In this document: piece after piece, positions 17,406 to 26,674 of the stretch
Layout: every line of letters begins with the position of its first letter
How positions within the stretch are numbered: the stretch's first letter is position 1
Source: Amphiplicatus sp046296195
GTDB lineage: Bacteria > Pseudomonadota > Alphaproteobacteria > Caulobacterales > Parvularculaceae
NCBI GenBank assembly: GCA_046296195.1
Contig: JBKBLR010000001.1
Coordinates: 62,001-126,000, forward strand
Direction of reading: 5' to 3'
DNA length: 64,000 bases
Translations under genes and position numbers: made by a program
Notes under the pieces: model-generated
The model's input: only the letters and a program-made list of their open reading frames with translations
The model's database searches: none
Told to the model about the DNA's origin: nothing

Positions 17406-19133
17406 ATGATGCGTCTTTGCGCCGTCCTCGTCGCCTTCCTGGCGATGGCGTTCGTCCCAGCGGCGGCGGAGACGGCGCGCCCCTATCAGGTTCTCTCCGC
17501 CGAGGACGCCGCCCTCTACGCCGAAATCTTCGCGCTGCAGGCGGACGGGCGCTTCAGCGCCGCCGACGAGAAGATCGCCGCGGTCAAGGACAAGGCCCTG
17601 ATGGGCTATGTGCGGATGGATCGCCTTCTCCATCCCTCCCGCCGCGCGACTTATGACGAACTGCGCGAGTGGATGGCCTATTACGCGGATCATCCGGACG
17701 CTGACAAAATCTACGCGCTCGCCCTGAAGCGCCGTCCGAAGGGCGGCGTTCCTCCGCTGGCGCCCGTGCGCCGGAAATGGCGGACCGAGTATTCGCCGCC
17801 GCTTCATCCCGCGCTCGAGCGCGATTACGCCGAGACGAGCCGCCCGCGCCTCACCCAGATCGAAGGGCGCGTGCGTCATCTTGCGAAGAATGAAGAGGCC
17901 TCGCTCGCGCTCAAGGAAATCGACGCGCATCTGAAGCAGGGCGTGATCACTGAACGACAATATGACCGCATGCGGTCATGGATCGCGGCGAGCCTCTATT
18001 ACCAGGGCTACATGGCGCGCGCGCGCGACCTCGCCGTCGCCGTCGCCGACCGGAACGGCGACAGCGCGGTGCTCGCCTACTGGATCGCCGGCCTCATCCA
18101 TTACCGCGAGGGCGACCTCGCCGCCGCGCATGAGCGCTTCATGGCGATGGCGCGCGTGAAAGAACAGGACGACGCGCTGCGGTCGGCGGCCGGCTTCTGG
18201 GCGTCGCGCTCGGCGCTCGCCGCCGGAAAACCCAAGGCGGTCGCCGAAGGCCTCGAGATCGCGGCGAATTTCCCGCTCACCTTCTACGGCCAGCTCGCGC
18301 TCGCCCAGCTTGGGCGGCGCTACGATTTCAACTGGGACATGCCGGCGCCGTCGTCCGCCGATTTCGCCCGGCTCGTCGAAGCCGATCCGGCGATCCGCCG
18401 CGCGGTCGCGCTGGTCGAGGCCGGCCGCGTCAATGAAGGCGATCTCGAATTCCGCTGGATCAACGGCCGCATCGACGATGCGCTCGCCGAAAAGCTGCTC
18501 GCGCTTGAGCATGCGCTCGGTCTTCCGGCCGCGCAGCTCGATCTTGCGCTGCATTATCGCGGGCGCAATTTCGAGCCGGGGCTGTTCCCCCTGCCCTCCT
18601 TCCAGCCGGAGAAGGGCTTCACGGCGGACCCGGCGCTCATCTACGCGCTGATGCGCCAGGAATCGAAATTCAAGGTCGAGGCGACGAGCCGCGTCGGCGC
18701 CCGCGGTCTTCTCCAGCTGATGCCGCGCACCGCGAGTTATATGGCAGGCGACAAATCGCTGCACAGCGACAAGGGCCGCGACAAGCTTTACGACCCCGCG
18801 CTCAATCTCGCCATCGGGCAGGATTACGTGAACCATCTCATCGAGACGACGGCGGGCGGGGATCTCTTCGACATGGCGGTCGCCTATAATGGCGGGCCTG
18901 GCAATTTGCGCCGCTGGAAGCGCGAGGTCGCGATCGACGATCAGCTTCTATTCATCGAGAGCATTCCCAATCCGGAGAGCCGCGATTTCGTCGAAAAGGT
19001 GCTGACGAATTACTGGATCTACCGCCAGCGCCTCGGCCTGCCGCCGTTAAGCCGCGACCGCGTCGCCTCCGGCCAGCTGCCGCTCTATGACGCGCTTGAT
19101 GAAATCTCCGGCGCGCGCGCGGGCGGGCGCTGA
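17406..19133 (+). CDS. slt: Soluble lytic murein transglycosylase
   Basis: A 575-residue periplasmic enzyme that cleaves peptidoglycan glycan strands with 1,6-anhydro ring formation. It begins with a cleavable signal peptide (1 to about 22). A long helical superhelix follows (about 25-400), then the SLT domain with the catalytic glutamate in YALMRQESKFKVEATS (about residue 418), GLLQLMPRTA, and AVAYNGGPGNLRRW. Domain order and length match the Slt70 family. An apparent CtrA-like site lies just upstream of the gene. Confidence 0.93.
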   Translation: MMRLCAVLVAFLAMAFVPAAAETARPYQVLSAEDAALYAEIFALQADGRFSAADEKIAAVKDKALMGYVRMDRLLHPSRRATYDELREWMAYYADHPDADKIYALALKRRPKGGVPPLAPVRRKWRTEYSPPLHPALERDYAETSRPRLTQIEGRVRHLAKNEEASLALKEIDAHLKQGVITERQYDRMRSWIAASLYYQGYMARARDLAVAVADRNGDSAVLAYWIAGLIHYREGDLAAAHERFMAMARVKEQDDALRSAAGFWASRSALAAGKPKAVAEGLEIAANFPLTFYGQLALAQLGRRYDFNWDMPAPSSADFARLVEADPAIRRAVALVEAGRVNEGDLEFRWINGRIDDALAEKLLALEHALGLPAAQLDLALHYRGRNFEPGLFPLPSFQPEKGFTADPALIYALMRQESKFKVEATSRVGARGLLQLMPRTASYMAGDKSLHSDKGRDKLYDPALNLAIGQDYVNHLIETTAGGDLFDMAVAYNGGPGNLRRWKREVAIDDQLLFIESIPNPESRDFVEKVLTNYWIYRQRLGLPPLSRDRVASGQLPLYDALDEISGARAGGR

Positions 19134-19292
19134 CGCGCGGCGCGGGCGAGGGTCGCCCTTGACGCCTCGATCCCAGCGCTGTCGGCTGCGGCCGCATCGC
19201 GCGGCCGTCGGTTGATCGTCATTCAGCGATCGCGCAGGCGCACGCGCCCGAGGCGGACCGGCGTCGCCGCGCGCGCGCCGGCGCAGGCGAGC

Positions 19293-20270
19293 CTATTTCT
19301 GGATATCCATGATGCCCATGATCGCCGGGCCAAGAATGACGGCGAAGAGCACCGGCAGGAAGAAGCCGATCATCGGCACGGTGAGCTTCGGCGGCAGCGC
19401 GGCGGCCTTGCGTTCGGCCTCCTGCATCCGGTGCTCGCGGTTCTCCTGCGCCATGACGCGCAGGGATTGGCCGAGCGGCGTTCCGTATTTCTCCGACTGG
19501 ATGAGCGCGGTCGTCACGCCCTTCACGCCGTCAAGGCCGGTGCGCTCGGCGAGATTGATATAGGCCGACTTGCGCTCCTGCAGATAGGAGAGTTCGGCCA
19601 CGGTGAGCCCCAGTTCCTCGGCGAGCTCGGGCGCGCCCGAGCCGATCTCCTGGCTCACCTTCTGCAGCGCGGTTTCGATCGACATGCCCGCCTCGACGCA
19701 GATGAGGAGAAGGTCGAGCGCGTCCGGCCAGGCAAGCTGGATCTTCTGCTTGCGCTTGGTGACGAGATTGTTGACGTAGACGTTCGGGATGTAGAATCCG
19801 GCGAAGAACGCGAAAGCGCAGGCGCACAGGCGCCCGAGGCTGTCGAGATCGACGCTCTTCAAGACGTAGACATAGATCGCTGTCGCGCCGGCGGCGACGA
19901 ACGGCATGCCGAGACGGGCCGCCATGAAGATGAAGACCGGGCGCTGCCCGCGATAGCCCGCCATCATCAGCTGCTTGCGCGCTTCATTGGCGTCGAAGAC
20001 CTCGAAGAGCTTCAGGTTTTCGACGATCTCCTTCAGAACGCCCTGCGCCGACGCCGCGCGGAGCGTCGTGTTCGATTTCCGCGCGAAGCTGTCGCGCTGC
20101 TGCTGGCGGAGGCGCTCGCGATACTCGCTGACGCTCTTCATCCGCTCCTTCAGGCGGTCGGTGACGAAGAACGGCTCGGCGATGGTGTAGATCGTGCCGA
20201 TCGCGGCGAGCGCGACCAGAAGCGAGATCTGGAACTGCCGGTCGGTGACGAGGTTGATGACGGCGTCCAT
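19293..20270 (-). CDS. tadC: Tad pilus inner-membrane protein TadC
   Basis: A 325-residue type II secretion F-domain protein of the Flp pilus platform. Seen: hydrophobic helices near residues 12-32, 105-160 and at the C-terminus, with the T2SSF region containing CVEAGMSIETALQKVSQEI and a conserved FLPVLFAVILGP end. It pairs with tadB immediately upstream (nine bases apart) and is the last gene of the locus. Beyond its stop there is no obvious terminator. Confidence 0.9.
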   Translation of the reverse strand: MDAVINLVTDRQFQISLLVALAAIGTIYTIAEPFFVTDRLKERMKSVSEYRERLRQQQRDSFARKSNTTLRAASAQGVLKEIVENLKLFEVFDANEARKQLMMAGYRGQRPVFIFMAARLGMPFVAAGATAIYVYVLKSVDLDSLGRLCACAFAFFAGFYIPNVYVNNLVTKRKQKIQLAWPDALDLLLICVEAGMSIETALQKVSQEIGSGAPELAEELGLTVAELSYLQERKSAYINLAERTGLDGVKGVTTALIQSEKYGTPLGQSLRVMAQENREHRMQEAERKAAALPPKLTVPMIGFFLPVLFAVILGPAIMGIMDIQK

Positions 20271-20279
20271 GCTTCCGCT

Positions 20280-21284
20280 CTACACCTTGATCTGCATCAT
20301 CTGCTTCATCACGAAGATGCCCATCGACATCCAGACGCCGGCGCCGAGCAGGATGAAATTGCCCTCCTTTGTCGTGAAGAGCGGCTCGAGATAGCCCGGC
20401 GAGGCGACGCTGACCGCGCCCATGACGAGGAAGGGCAGCGCGCCGATGATCATGGCGGAGGCCTTGGCCTCGGACGACAGCGCGCGGATCTTGCCTTCCA
20501 TGAGCTTCCTGCCGCGCAGCACGCCCGCAAGGTTCGACAACGCCTCGGCGAGGTTGCCGCCCGTCTTCTGCTGGATCATCAGCACGATGCCGAAGAATGA
20601 CACTTCCTGCAGCGGCATGCGCTCATACATCCGCGTCATGCCTTGCTCGAGCGTCAGCCCGATTCGGAACCCCTCGACGAGCTGGTGAAATTCCTCATTG
20701 ACGGGCTTGGGCGCCTCCGCGGCGATGATCTTCAGGCACTCGTTGACCGGCAGGCCTGATTTGACGCCGCGCACGATGACGTCGATGGCGTTCGAAAACT
20801 CGTCGACGAACTTTTTCTGGCGGCGCTTGATGGCGAAGCCGACGAACCACTGCGGCAGCCCGAAACCGCCGATGAAGACGAGGCCGGCCGTCACCGGCAG
20901 CTGCTGCCCCGACACGAAGCCGATGAAGCCGAGCACGAGGGCGCAAATGAAGGAGCCGATGTAGAATTCGCGAACCCCGAACGAGAGGCCCGCCTGCTCG
21001 AGTTTCTGCTCGAGAGTGATCTTCTTTTTCTTTTTGAGCTCTTTGGTCTTCTGGTCGACCTTGTTGAGCGCGTCCTGGACTTTCCGGCGCCTGTCCTTGT
21101 TGGCGTTTTCGTTCTCGCGCGCCGCGCCGGCGCGCTTGGCGTTCTTGCGGGTTTCCAGCGTCGAAAGCCGCTTCTTCGCCTTGTCGCTCTGGGTGGGCGC
21201 GAGCACGACGAAGGCGAGCGCGCCGAACCCGACGAGCCCGAGGACGGCGGTGATGATCAGTTGCTGGTCCATCAGCCCCGTCAC
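20280..21284 (-). CDS. tadB: Tad pilus inner-membrane protein TadB
   Basis: A 334-residue T2SSF-type platform protein. An N-terminal helix is followed by a strongly basic Lys-rich stretch (about 35-90; KELKKKKKITLEQK), then two hydrophobic hairpins flanking the F domain with GLPVNECLKIIAAEAP and QQKTGGNLAEALSNLAGVLR. The last is the typical GGNLAE motif. Its start overlaps the cpaF stop by four bases. TadB and TadC are expected to form the platform moved by the ATPase CpaF. Confidence 0.92.
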   Translation of the reverse strand: MTGLMDQQLIITAVLGLVGFGALAFVVLAPTQSDKAKKRLSTLETRKNAKRAGAARENENANKDRRRKVQDALNKVDQKTKELKKKKKITLEQKLEQAGLSFGVREFYIGSFICALVLGFIGFVSGQQLPVTAGLVFIGGFGLPQWFVGFAIKRRQKKFVDEFSNAIDVIVRGVKSGLPVNECLKIIAAEAPKPVNEEFHQLVEGFRIGLTLEQGMTRMYERMPLQEVSFFGIVLMIQQKTGGNLAEALSNLAGVLRGRKLMEGKIRALSSEAKASAMIIGALPFLVMGAVSVASPGYLEPLFTTKEGNFILLGAGVWMSMGIFVMKQMMQIKV

Positions 21285-22750
21285 TGCGCCGCGGCGTCAA
21301 GCGCCTCGGCGAGCTCCTGTTCCTTGCCGTAATATTTCGCGCGGTCCCAGAATGCGGGCCTTGCTATGCCCGTCGACTTATGGGTTCCGATGAGCTTGCC
21401 GTTCTCGTTCTCGCCGGTGATCTCGTAGACGAAGAGGTCCTGCGTGATGATCGTGTCGCCCTCGGTGCCGAGCACTTCGGTGATGTGGGTGATGCGCCGC
21501 GAACCGTCGCGCAGGCGCGCCGCCTGGATGATGACGTCGATCGAACCGACCATCATTTCGCGGATCGTCTTCGACGGCAGGCCGTAGCCGCCCATCGTGA
21601 TCATCGATTCGATCCTCTGCAGCGCCTCGCGCGGGCTGTTGGCGTGCAAGGTGCCCATGGAGCCGTCGTGACCCGTGTTCATCGCCTGCAGGAGGTCGAA
21701 GGCTTCAGGACCGCGCACCTCGCCGACGATGATGCGTTCAGGGCGCATGCGCAGGCAGTTCTTGACGAGGTCGCGCATCGTCACCTCGCCCTGTCCCTCG
21801 AGGTTCGGCGGGCGCGTTTCGAGGCGGACGACGTGCGGCTGCTGGAGCTGCAGTTCGGCGGCGTCTTCGCAGGTGATGACGCGCTCGTCATGCTCGATGA
21901 AGCCGGTCATGCAGTTCAGCAGAGTCGTCTTGCCGGAGCCCGTGCCGCCCGAGATCAGGGTGTTGATGCGGCAGGCGCCGATGACTTCGAGGACCTTCGC
22001 GCCTTCGGGAGAAATAGATCCGAAATTGACGAGGTCCTGGATGCGGAGCTTGTCCTTCTTGAACTTCCGGATGGTGAGCGCGGCGCCGTCGATCGCGAGG
22101 GGCGGGGCGATGACGTTGACGCGGGAGCCGTCCGGCAGGCGCGCGTCGCAAATCGGCGAGGCTTCGTCGACCCGGCGGCCGACCTGGCTGACGATCCGCT
22201 GGCAGATGTTCATCAGCTGGGCGTTGTCGCGGAAGCGCACGTTGGTCAGCTGAATCTTGCCGCCGACTTCGATGAACACCCGGTTGGCGCCGTTGACCAT
22301 GATGTCGGCGATGTCGTCGCGCGCGAGCAGCGGCTCGAGCGGGCCATAGCCGAGAACGTCGTTGCAGATGTCCTGAAGCAGGCTTTCCTGCTCCGCAATC
22401 GACATCTGCACGTTCTTGATCGAGATGATCTCGTTGACGATGTCGCGGATCTCTTCCGCCGCCGACTTGGTGTCGAGCTGGGCGAGCTGCGACAGGTCGA
22501 TGGTGTCGATGAGCGCGTTGAAGATCGTCGTCTTGGTCTGGAAATATTCGTCCGACCGGCCGCCGATCTCGATCGGCTGGGCCTTGGAGGCGGAGGCCGG
22601 AACGCGCGGCGGCGCCGACGGCGTCGGCGCTTTTTTCGGCGCGGCGACAGAGCCCGCGGGCGCTGCGGGCTTCGGCGCCGACGCGGCTGGCTTGGTCTTG
22701 GCCGCTTCCCTTTGCGGCAGGTCGGCGTCCGCAGTCTTACGTCCGAACAT
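21281..22750 (-). CDS. cpaF: Tad pilus secretion ATPase CpaF/TadA
   Basis: A 489-residue type II/IV secretion ATPase powering Flp pilus assembly. An Ala/Pro-rich N-terminal tail of about 60 residues precedes the ring-forming domain. Walker A is SGGTGSGKTTLLN (about 267-279), the Asp box CEDAAELQL follows, and Walker B is RIIVGEVRGPEA. The family His box appears as MGTLHANSPREAL. ATG at 22750; upstream gene cpaE ends nine bases before. Confidence 0.96.
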   Translation of the reverse strand: MFGRKTADADLPQREAAKTKPAASAPKPAAPAGSVAAPKKAPTPSAPPRVPASASKAQPIEIGGRSDEYFQTKTTIFNALIDTIDLSQLAQLDTKSAAEEIRDIVNEIISIKNVQMSIAEQESLLQDICNDVLGYGPLEPLLARDDIADIMVNGANRVFIEVGGKIQLTNVRFRDNAQLMNICQRIVSQVGRRVDEASPICDARLPDGSRVNVIAPPLAIDGAALTIRKFKKDKLRIQDLVNFGSISPEGAKVLEVIGACRINTLISGGTGSGKTTLLNCMTGFIEHDERVITCEDAAELQLQQPHVVRLETRPPNLEGQGEVTMRDLVKNCLRMRPERIIVGEVRGPEAFDLLQAMNTGHDGSMGTLHANSPREALQRIESMITMGGYGLPSKTIREMMVGSIDVIIQAARLRDGSRRITHITEVLGTEGDTIITQDLFVYEITGENENGKLIGTHKSTGIARPAFWDRAKYYGKEQELAEALDAAAQ

Positions 22751-22758
22751 CGCTCAAC

Positions 22759-24372
22759 CTACTTCTTTTTCTTCTTCACGAGACCTGCGAGACTGAACTT
22801 GCTCTTCTTCGCTGCGGCCTGCGTGCGGCCGAGCACGAGGGCGGAAAGGTCGCGAATGGATTGCGCCGTCTTCGTCTTCGCCCCGACCTGAACGATTGGC
22901 GCGGCGTTCGTCGCCGCGGTATGGAAGAGCTGCGGCTCCCAGGAGAAGATCACCGACGGCGTCAGGCCGACATGTTCGGCGAATTGCTGAGGCTGCACCG
23001 ACGACAGCTTGGCGTCGAACTGATTGATGACGAGGAGCGGCGGCGCGTCGTTTGGACGCGCGCCTGAAACGATGTCGACGAGATTTTTGGTGTTGCGGAA
23101 CGAGGCGAGATCCGCCGTCGCCGTGATGACGATCTGATCCGCGGACTGAAGCAGCCGCCGGGACCAGCCGGTCCAGACATGGGGAACGTCGATGATGATC
23201 GTCGGGGCCGCGCCGCGCACGACGTCGATGACCGTTTCGAACGCCTGGTCGTCGATGTCGTAGTCGCGGTCGAGAAGGTTCGGCGCCGTGAACAGGCTGA
23301 GCCGCTCGGTGTGCTTCTGCAGCAGGCGGTCGAGAAGGACGTCGTCAAGCCTTTCGGGCGAGGTCAGCGCCTCGATGAGACCGGAGGTCGGGTCCTGTTC
23401 GAAGTCGAGGCTCGCCGTGCCGAAGGGCAGGTCGAGGTCGATGATCACCGTGTCGCTCTGCATCTCTTCGGCCGCGCACCACGCCACGTTGTGGGCGAGC
23501 GTCGAAGAGCCGGCGCCGCCGCGCGCGCCGACAAAAGCGATCGTGCGCCCGATCGGCGGGGCCGCCGGATCGATGTAAAGAGAGGCGATCGACTTGATGA
23601 TCTGCAGCGGCGATTTCGGCCGCACGATGTAATCGCTGACGCCCTGCCGCATCAGCTCGCGGTAAAGGCCGATATCGTTGGCGCGGCCGATGACGATGAC
23701 TTTCGTCGAAGGATCGCAGACTTCGGCGAGCTCGCCGAGCTGCGCGAACAGGGTCTCGCCGCCGTCCAGCGCCTCGATGAGAATGAGGTTGGGCGTCGAA
23801 GCCGACTGGAAGTGGTCGACCGCCTTGGGCAGGCCGCCCATGTGCATGGTCATGTGCGTCTTGGCGAGGCGCCGATCGACCGCCGCGCGTTCGAGCAAGG
23901 CCGTCGTTTCCGGCGTTTCGCAGAACGCATGGATCGAAATGCGCGGCACCGGACGGTGATCGTCGTCGCTTGATCCGAAATCGCCGACCTCGTCGCCTTC
24001 GACGGCGACCGGCTGGCTGCGAACGATCGCCGGAGCGGTCGCGACGAGCGGCGCCGCCGGGGTCTTCGGCGCGGGACGCTCGATCACCGGCGCGATCTCG
24101 TTCGGATCGAAGCTGAAGTCGTCGGTGTCCGCCGCGCCAAGCTCGTCGGCAAGCAGGGCTTCGTCAAAATCCTCCTCGCCGAGCGCGGCGAGTTCCTCGT
24201 CCGTCAGTTCGTCGTCAAGCCACGCCTCGCCGGCCTTCGCCGGCTTGGCGGCCTGATAGCGGACGGTCGCGGACAGGAGCGGTCCCCCGTCCGGTCCGAG
24301 GGACGCCGCGCCGGCGGCGACGCCCTCTTCGTCGTCGGCGAAGTCGATCGTATCTCCTGCGGGCTTCCTCAT
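22759..24372 (-). CDS. cpaE: Tad pilus localisation protein CpaE/TadZ
   Basis: A 537-residue MinD/ParA-type ATPase that places the pilus machine at the cell pole in studied relatives. An acidic, low-complexity N-terminus (to about 110) precedes a receiver-like domain (about 140-260, ending in SDYIVRPKSPLQI) and a deviant Walker A, VGARGGAGSSTLAHN, without the usual lysine, as is known for TadZ. A basic lysine-run tail (LVKKKKK) ends the protein. The ATG at 24372 has GAGGAG seven bases upstream; earlier in-frame starts are less well placed. Confidence 0.9.
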   Translation of the reverse strand: MRKPAGDTIDFADDEEGVAAGAASLGPDGGPLLSATVRYQAAKPAKAGEAWLDDELTDEELAALGEEDFDEALLADELGAADTDDFSFDPNEIAPVIERPAPKTPAAPLVATAPAIVRSQPVAVEGDEVGDFGSSDDDHRPVPRISIHAFCETPETTALLERAAVDRRLAKTHMTMHMGGLPKAVDHFQSASTPNLILIEALDGGETLFAQLGELAEVCDPSTKVIVIGRANDIGLYRELMRQGVSDYIVRPKSPLQIIKSIASLYIDPAAPPIGRTIAFVGARGGAGSSTLAHNVAWCAAEEMQSDTVIIDLDLPFGTASLDFEQDPTSGLIEALTSPERLDDVLLDRLLQKHTERLSLFTAPNLLDRDYDIDDQAFETVIDVVRGAAPTIIIDVPHVWTGWSRRLLQSADQIVITATADLASFRNTKNLVDIVSGARPNDAPPLLVINQFDAKLSSVQPQQFAEHVGLTPSVIFSWEPQLFHTAATNAAPIVQVGAKTKTAQSIRDLSALVLGRTQAAAKKSKFSLAGLVKKKKK

Positions 24373-24415
24373 TGACATGCTCCTCACGGGCCGCGCCCGA
24401 TCCCCTGCCGATTTG

Positions 24416-25060
24416 TTAGTTGGCGATCGTCTGTTGAAGCTCGCCGTCGGTCGCGCTCGCCGGCGTCTCGCCGGCGCGGAACAGCCTGACGCCGCGAATG
24501 CGGGCTTCCGCGTCAGGCGGCGACATTTCGGCGGGTTCGATGAGATCGCGCGGGTCGCCGATCATCGCGGCGAGATTGTTCTGCGCCGAACAGCCGAAAT
24601 TCGGCGAGCGCATGTTACGGAAATCGCGCTCGGCCTGGCCTTCCCAGATGCCACACGTGCTGGGGGTGGCGACATAGTGCGTATAGGAAAGGATGAGGTC
24701 CGACGTCGGAGCGCCCGCGCCATAAGCGGACGCGGCGATTCGCTCGGTCGGCACGCCGAATTCATAAAGCGCGGCGCTCACCGCCTCGCTCTGACCGCCG
24801 GCGCCGCCCGGCGCCGTGAGGGTGAGCGAGCCGTGGCCGTTGCGCATATAAGAGTCCGCGAAGGCGCGAAGCCTCGCCTTGTCGATGCCGCTGAGGCCGG
24901 CGCCCGGGGCGATCGTCATCGTCACCGTCTGGCTGTCGACGGAGATCGGATGTTCTTCGGCGATGCTTAGTGCGTGCTCCGCGGTGTTGAACTTCGTCGC
25001 GCACCCCGCCGCGGCGGCGGCCGCGATGCAGATCAGGGCGGATTTCATTGAGCGAACCAT
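24416..25060 (-). CDS. cpaD: Pilus assembly lipoprotein CpaD
   Basis: A 214-residue protein with a signal sequence ending in AAAGCAT, probably a lipobox with Cys near 20. The region NGHGSLTLTAPGG and TCGIWEGQAERDFRNMRSPNFGCSAQNNLAAMI is typical of CpaD family proteins, with the cysteine pair near 143 and 161. It probably assists the secretin CpaC in the outer membrane. It sits between cpaC and cpaE with short gaps, so is probably co-transcribed with them. Confidence 0.88.
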   Translation of the reverse strand: MVRSMKSALICIAAAAAAGCATKFNTAEHALSIAEEHPISVDSQTVTMTIAPGAGLSGIDKARLRAFADSYMRNGHGSLTLTAPGGAGGQSEAVSAALYEFGVPTERIAASAYGAGAPTSDLILSYTHYVATPSTCGIWEGQAERDFRNMRSPNFGCSAQNNLAAMIGDPRDLIEPAEMSPPDAEARIRGVRLFRAGETPASATDGELQQTIAN

Positions 25061-25075
25061 CAGCGTTGATCCTTC

Positions 25076-26653
25076 CTAGTCGAGGATGAAGCCCATCGGG
25101 CCCTGAAGCGTCTTTTCCTGTACGCGCGCCCCGGCGACGCCGTATTGCGCCGCGATCTGGCCGAGCAGGATCGTCTGCATGTCGCTCGCCGCCACGAAGC
25201 CCTTCGCAGGGTCGGTGAGCTTCGATTCATGCGTCGGATCGACGAGATAGGGCGTCACGATGATGACGAGCTCCGTTTCCGAGTTCTGATAGTCGCGGCT
25301 GCGGAAAAGCTGGCCGAGAACGGCGACGTCCTTGAGATAGGGGACGCCGGAGATCGTCTGGCGCATGTTCTGCTGCAGGAGGCCCGCCATCACGAGGCTG
25401 CCGCCCGAGGGAAGCTCGACCGTCGTCTTCGCGCGGCGAACGGTGAGCGAAGGGACAGTGAGGCCGGTCTGGGTGATCACCGTCGGATCGGTGCCCTGCA
25501 GCGTTTCGCCGGCGGCCTCGGTGACGTTGAACACCGAGTCAGGATTGCCGTCGCCGTCGGTGTCGATCGGGATGAGTTCGTCGGGCGGCGGCGGCGTTCC
25601 GGGGATCGTCACCGACGAGCCGCTCAGCGAGAAGTTGTTGAGCGACGAAATTTCGCTGACCTCGGTCGAGACCTTGATGTTGATGCGGCCCTTGCCCAGC
25701 ACCATCGGCGTGAAACCGAGGCCGACGCCGAATTCCTTGAATTCGAGCGAGATGACGCCGTCGTTCTGGCCGATCGGGATCGGAAACTCGCCGCCGGCGA
25801 GGAAGCTCGCGGTCTCGCCCGAAACCGCCGTCAGGGTCGGTTCGGCGAGGGTCTTGACGAGGCCGACCCGCTCGAGCGCCTGGAAATTGACGTTGAAACC
25901 CGACTCCCCGCCGCCGAAGAAACGGGTGAAGGAGCCGGTGAGCCCGGCGCCGACGCCGGAAGCGAGCGTCGAGGCCGTCGCCTCGAAGACGGTGTTCGAG
26001 ATCGACGTGAATCCCGACGGATCAATGCCGAGCTGCTTGATGAGCGAACGCTGCATCTCGACGACGCGCACCTTCAGCATCACCTGCTCACGATCGCGGA
26101 TCGACACCATGTTGACGACTTTCGCAGGGTCGCCGATGAAGCGGCCGGCGATGTCGGAGGCGTTGGCGGCCTGCACGCCGTTCGCCACCGTGCCGCGCAG
26201 AACGACATTGTCGTTGATCGCCTCGACGGTGATGCGCGAGTCCGGCATCAGGCGGGAAATGAGGCTTGAAAGCGCGTCGACGTCGCGCTCGACCTGAATC
26301 TCGAGGTTGAGGATCTGGCGCCCGTTCGAATCGAAAAAGAAGGCGTTCGTCTGACCGACCTGAAGGCCGAGGAGATAAACGCGCTGCGACGACCGGATGA
26401 CCGCGTCGACGACCGACGGCTGCGAGACGAGGACGTCCGCCGCCGCCGTCGGCAGCTCCACGATCGCCGCCTTGTTGAGCGGCAGCACGATGCTGCGCGA
26501 GGCCGCCCCGTCGCCGCCGAGGCTGATGCGCGGCGCAGCGCCGCCGCGCTGCTGCGCGAGCGCCGGCGAGAGCGCGGCGAGCGCGGCGAGCGCGGCCGCC
26601 AGCAGCGTCTGCGGCCGTCTGACGTTGAAGCCTGAGTTGTTCGATGACGACAT
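25076..26653 (-). CDS. cpaC: Outer-membrane secretin CpaC/RcpA
   Basis: A 525-residue Tad secretin forming the outer-membrane channel. Order: signal peptide ending in ALAQ (about 34); the pilus-assembly N domain (about 50-125, IVLPLNKAAIVELP); a BON-like segment (about 130-190); then the secretin domain with TLAEPTLTAVSGETASFLAGGEFPIP, and a C-terminal VPYLKDVAVLGQLFRS block. Between about 355 and 375 lies PIDTDGDGNPDS, a DxDxDG calcium-loop-like insertion not usual for CpaC. Two alphaproteobacterial-style features sit in the C-terminal tail after the secretin domain, ending ...GFILD. Confidence 0.93.
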   Translation of the reverse strand: MSSSNNSGFNVRRPQTLLAAALAALAALSPALAQQRGGAAPRISLGGDGAASRSIVLPLNKAAIVELPTAAADVLVSQPSVVDAVIRSSQRVYLLGLQVGQTNAFFFDSNGRQILNLEIQVERDVDALSSLISRLMPDSRITVEAINDNVVLRGTVANGVQAANASDIAGRFIGDPAKVVNMVSIRDREQVMLKVRVVEMQRSLIKQLGIDPSGFTSISNTVFEATASTLASGVGAGLTGSFTRFFGGGESGFNVNFQALERVGLVKTLAEPTLTAVSGETASFLAGGEFPIPIGQNDGVISLEFKEFGVGLGFTPMVLGKGRINIKVSTEVSEISSLNNFSLSGSSVTIPGTPPPPDELIPIDTDGDGNPDSVFNVTEAAGETLQGTDPTVITQTGLTVPSLTVRRAKTTVELPSGGSLVMAGLLQQNMRQTISGVPYLKDVAVLGQLFRSRDYQNSETELVIIVTPYLVDPTHESKLTDPAKGFVAASDMQTILLGQIAAQYGVAGARVQEKTLQGPMGFILD

Positions 26654-26674
26654 CTTTGTCCCCTAGGATCTCGA

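Noticed and set aside
19134..19292. Search for tRNA or a terminator between slt and tadC
   Set aside because: Only GC-rich partial inverted repeats were found, with no cloverleaf or T-run.
19212..20600. Long plus-strand frame opposite tadC/tadB
   Set aside because: It mirrors the strong minus-strand tadC and tadB genes and has the Arg/Glu/His-rich composition of an antisense shadow in GC-rich DNA.
21380..22891. 503-codon plus-strand frame opposite cpaF
   Set aside because: Shadow of the cpaF gene; it has no domain or start signal of its own.
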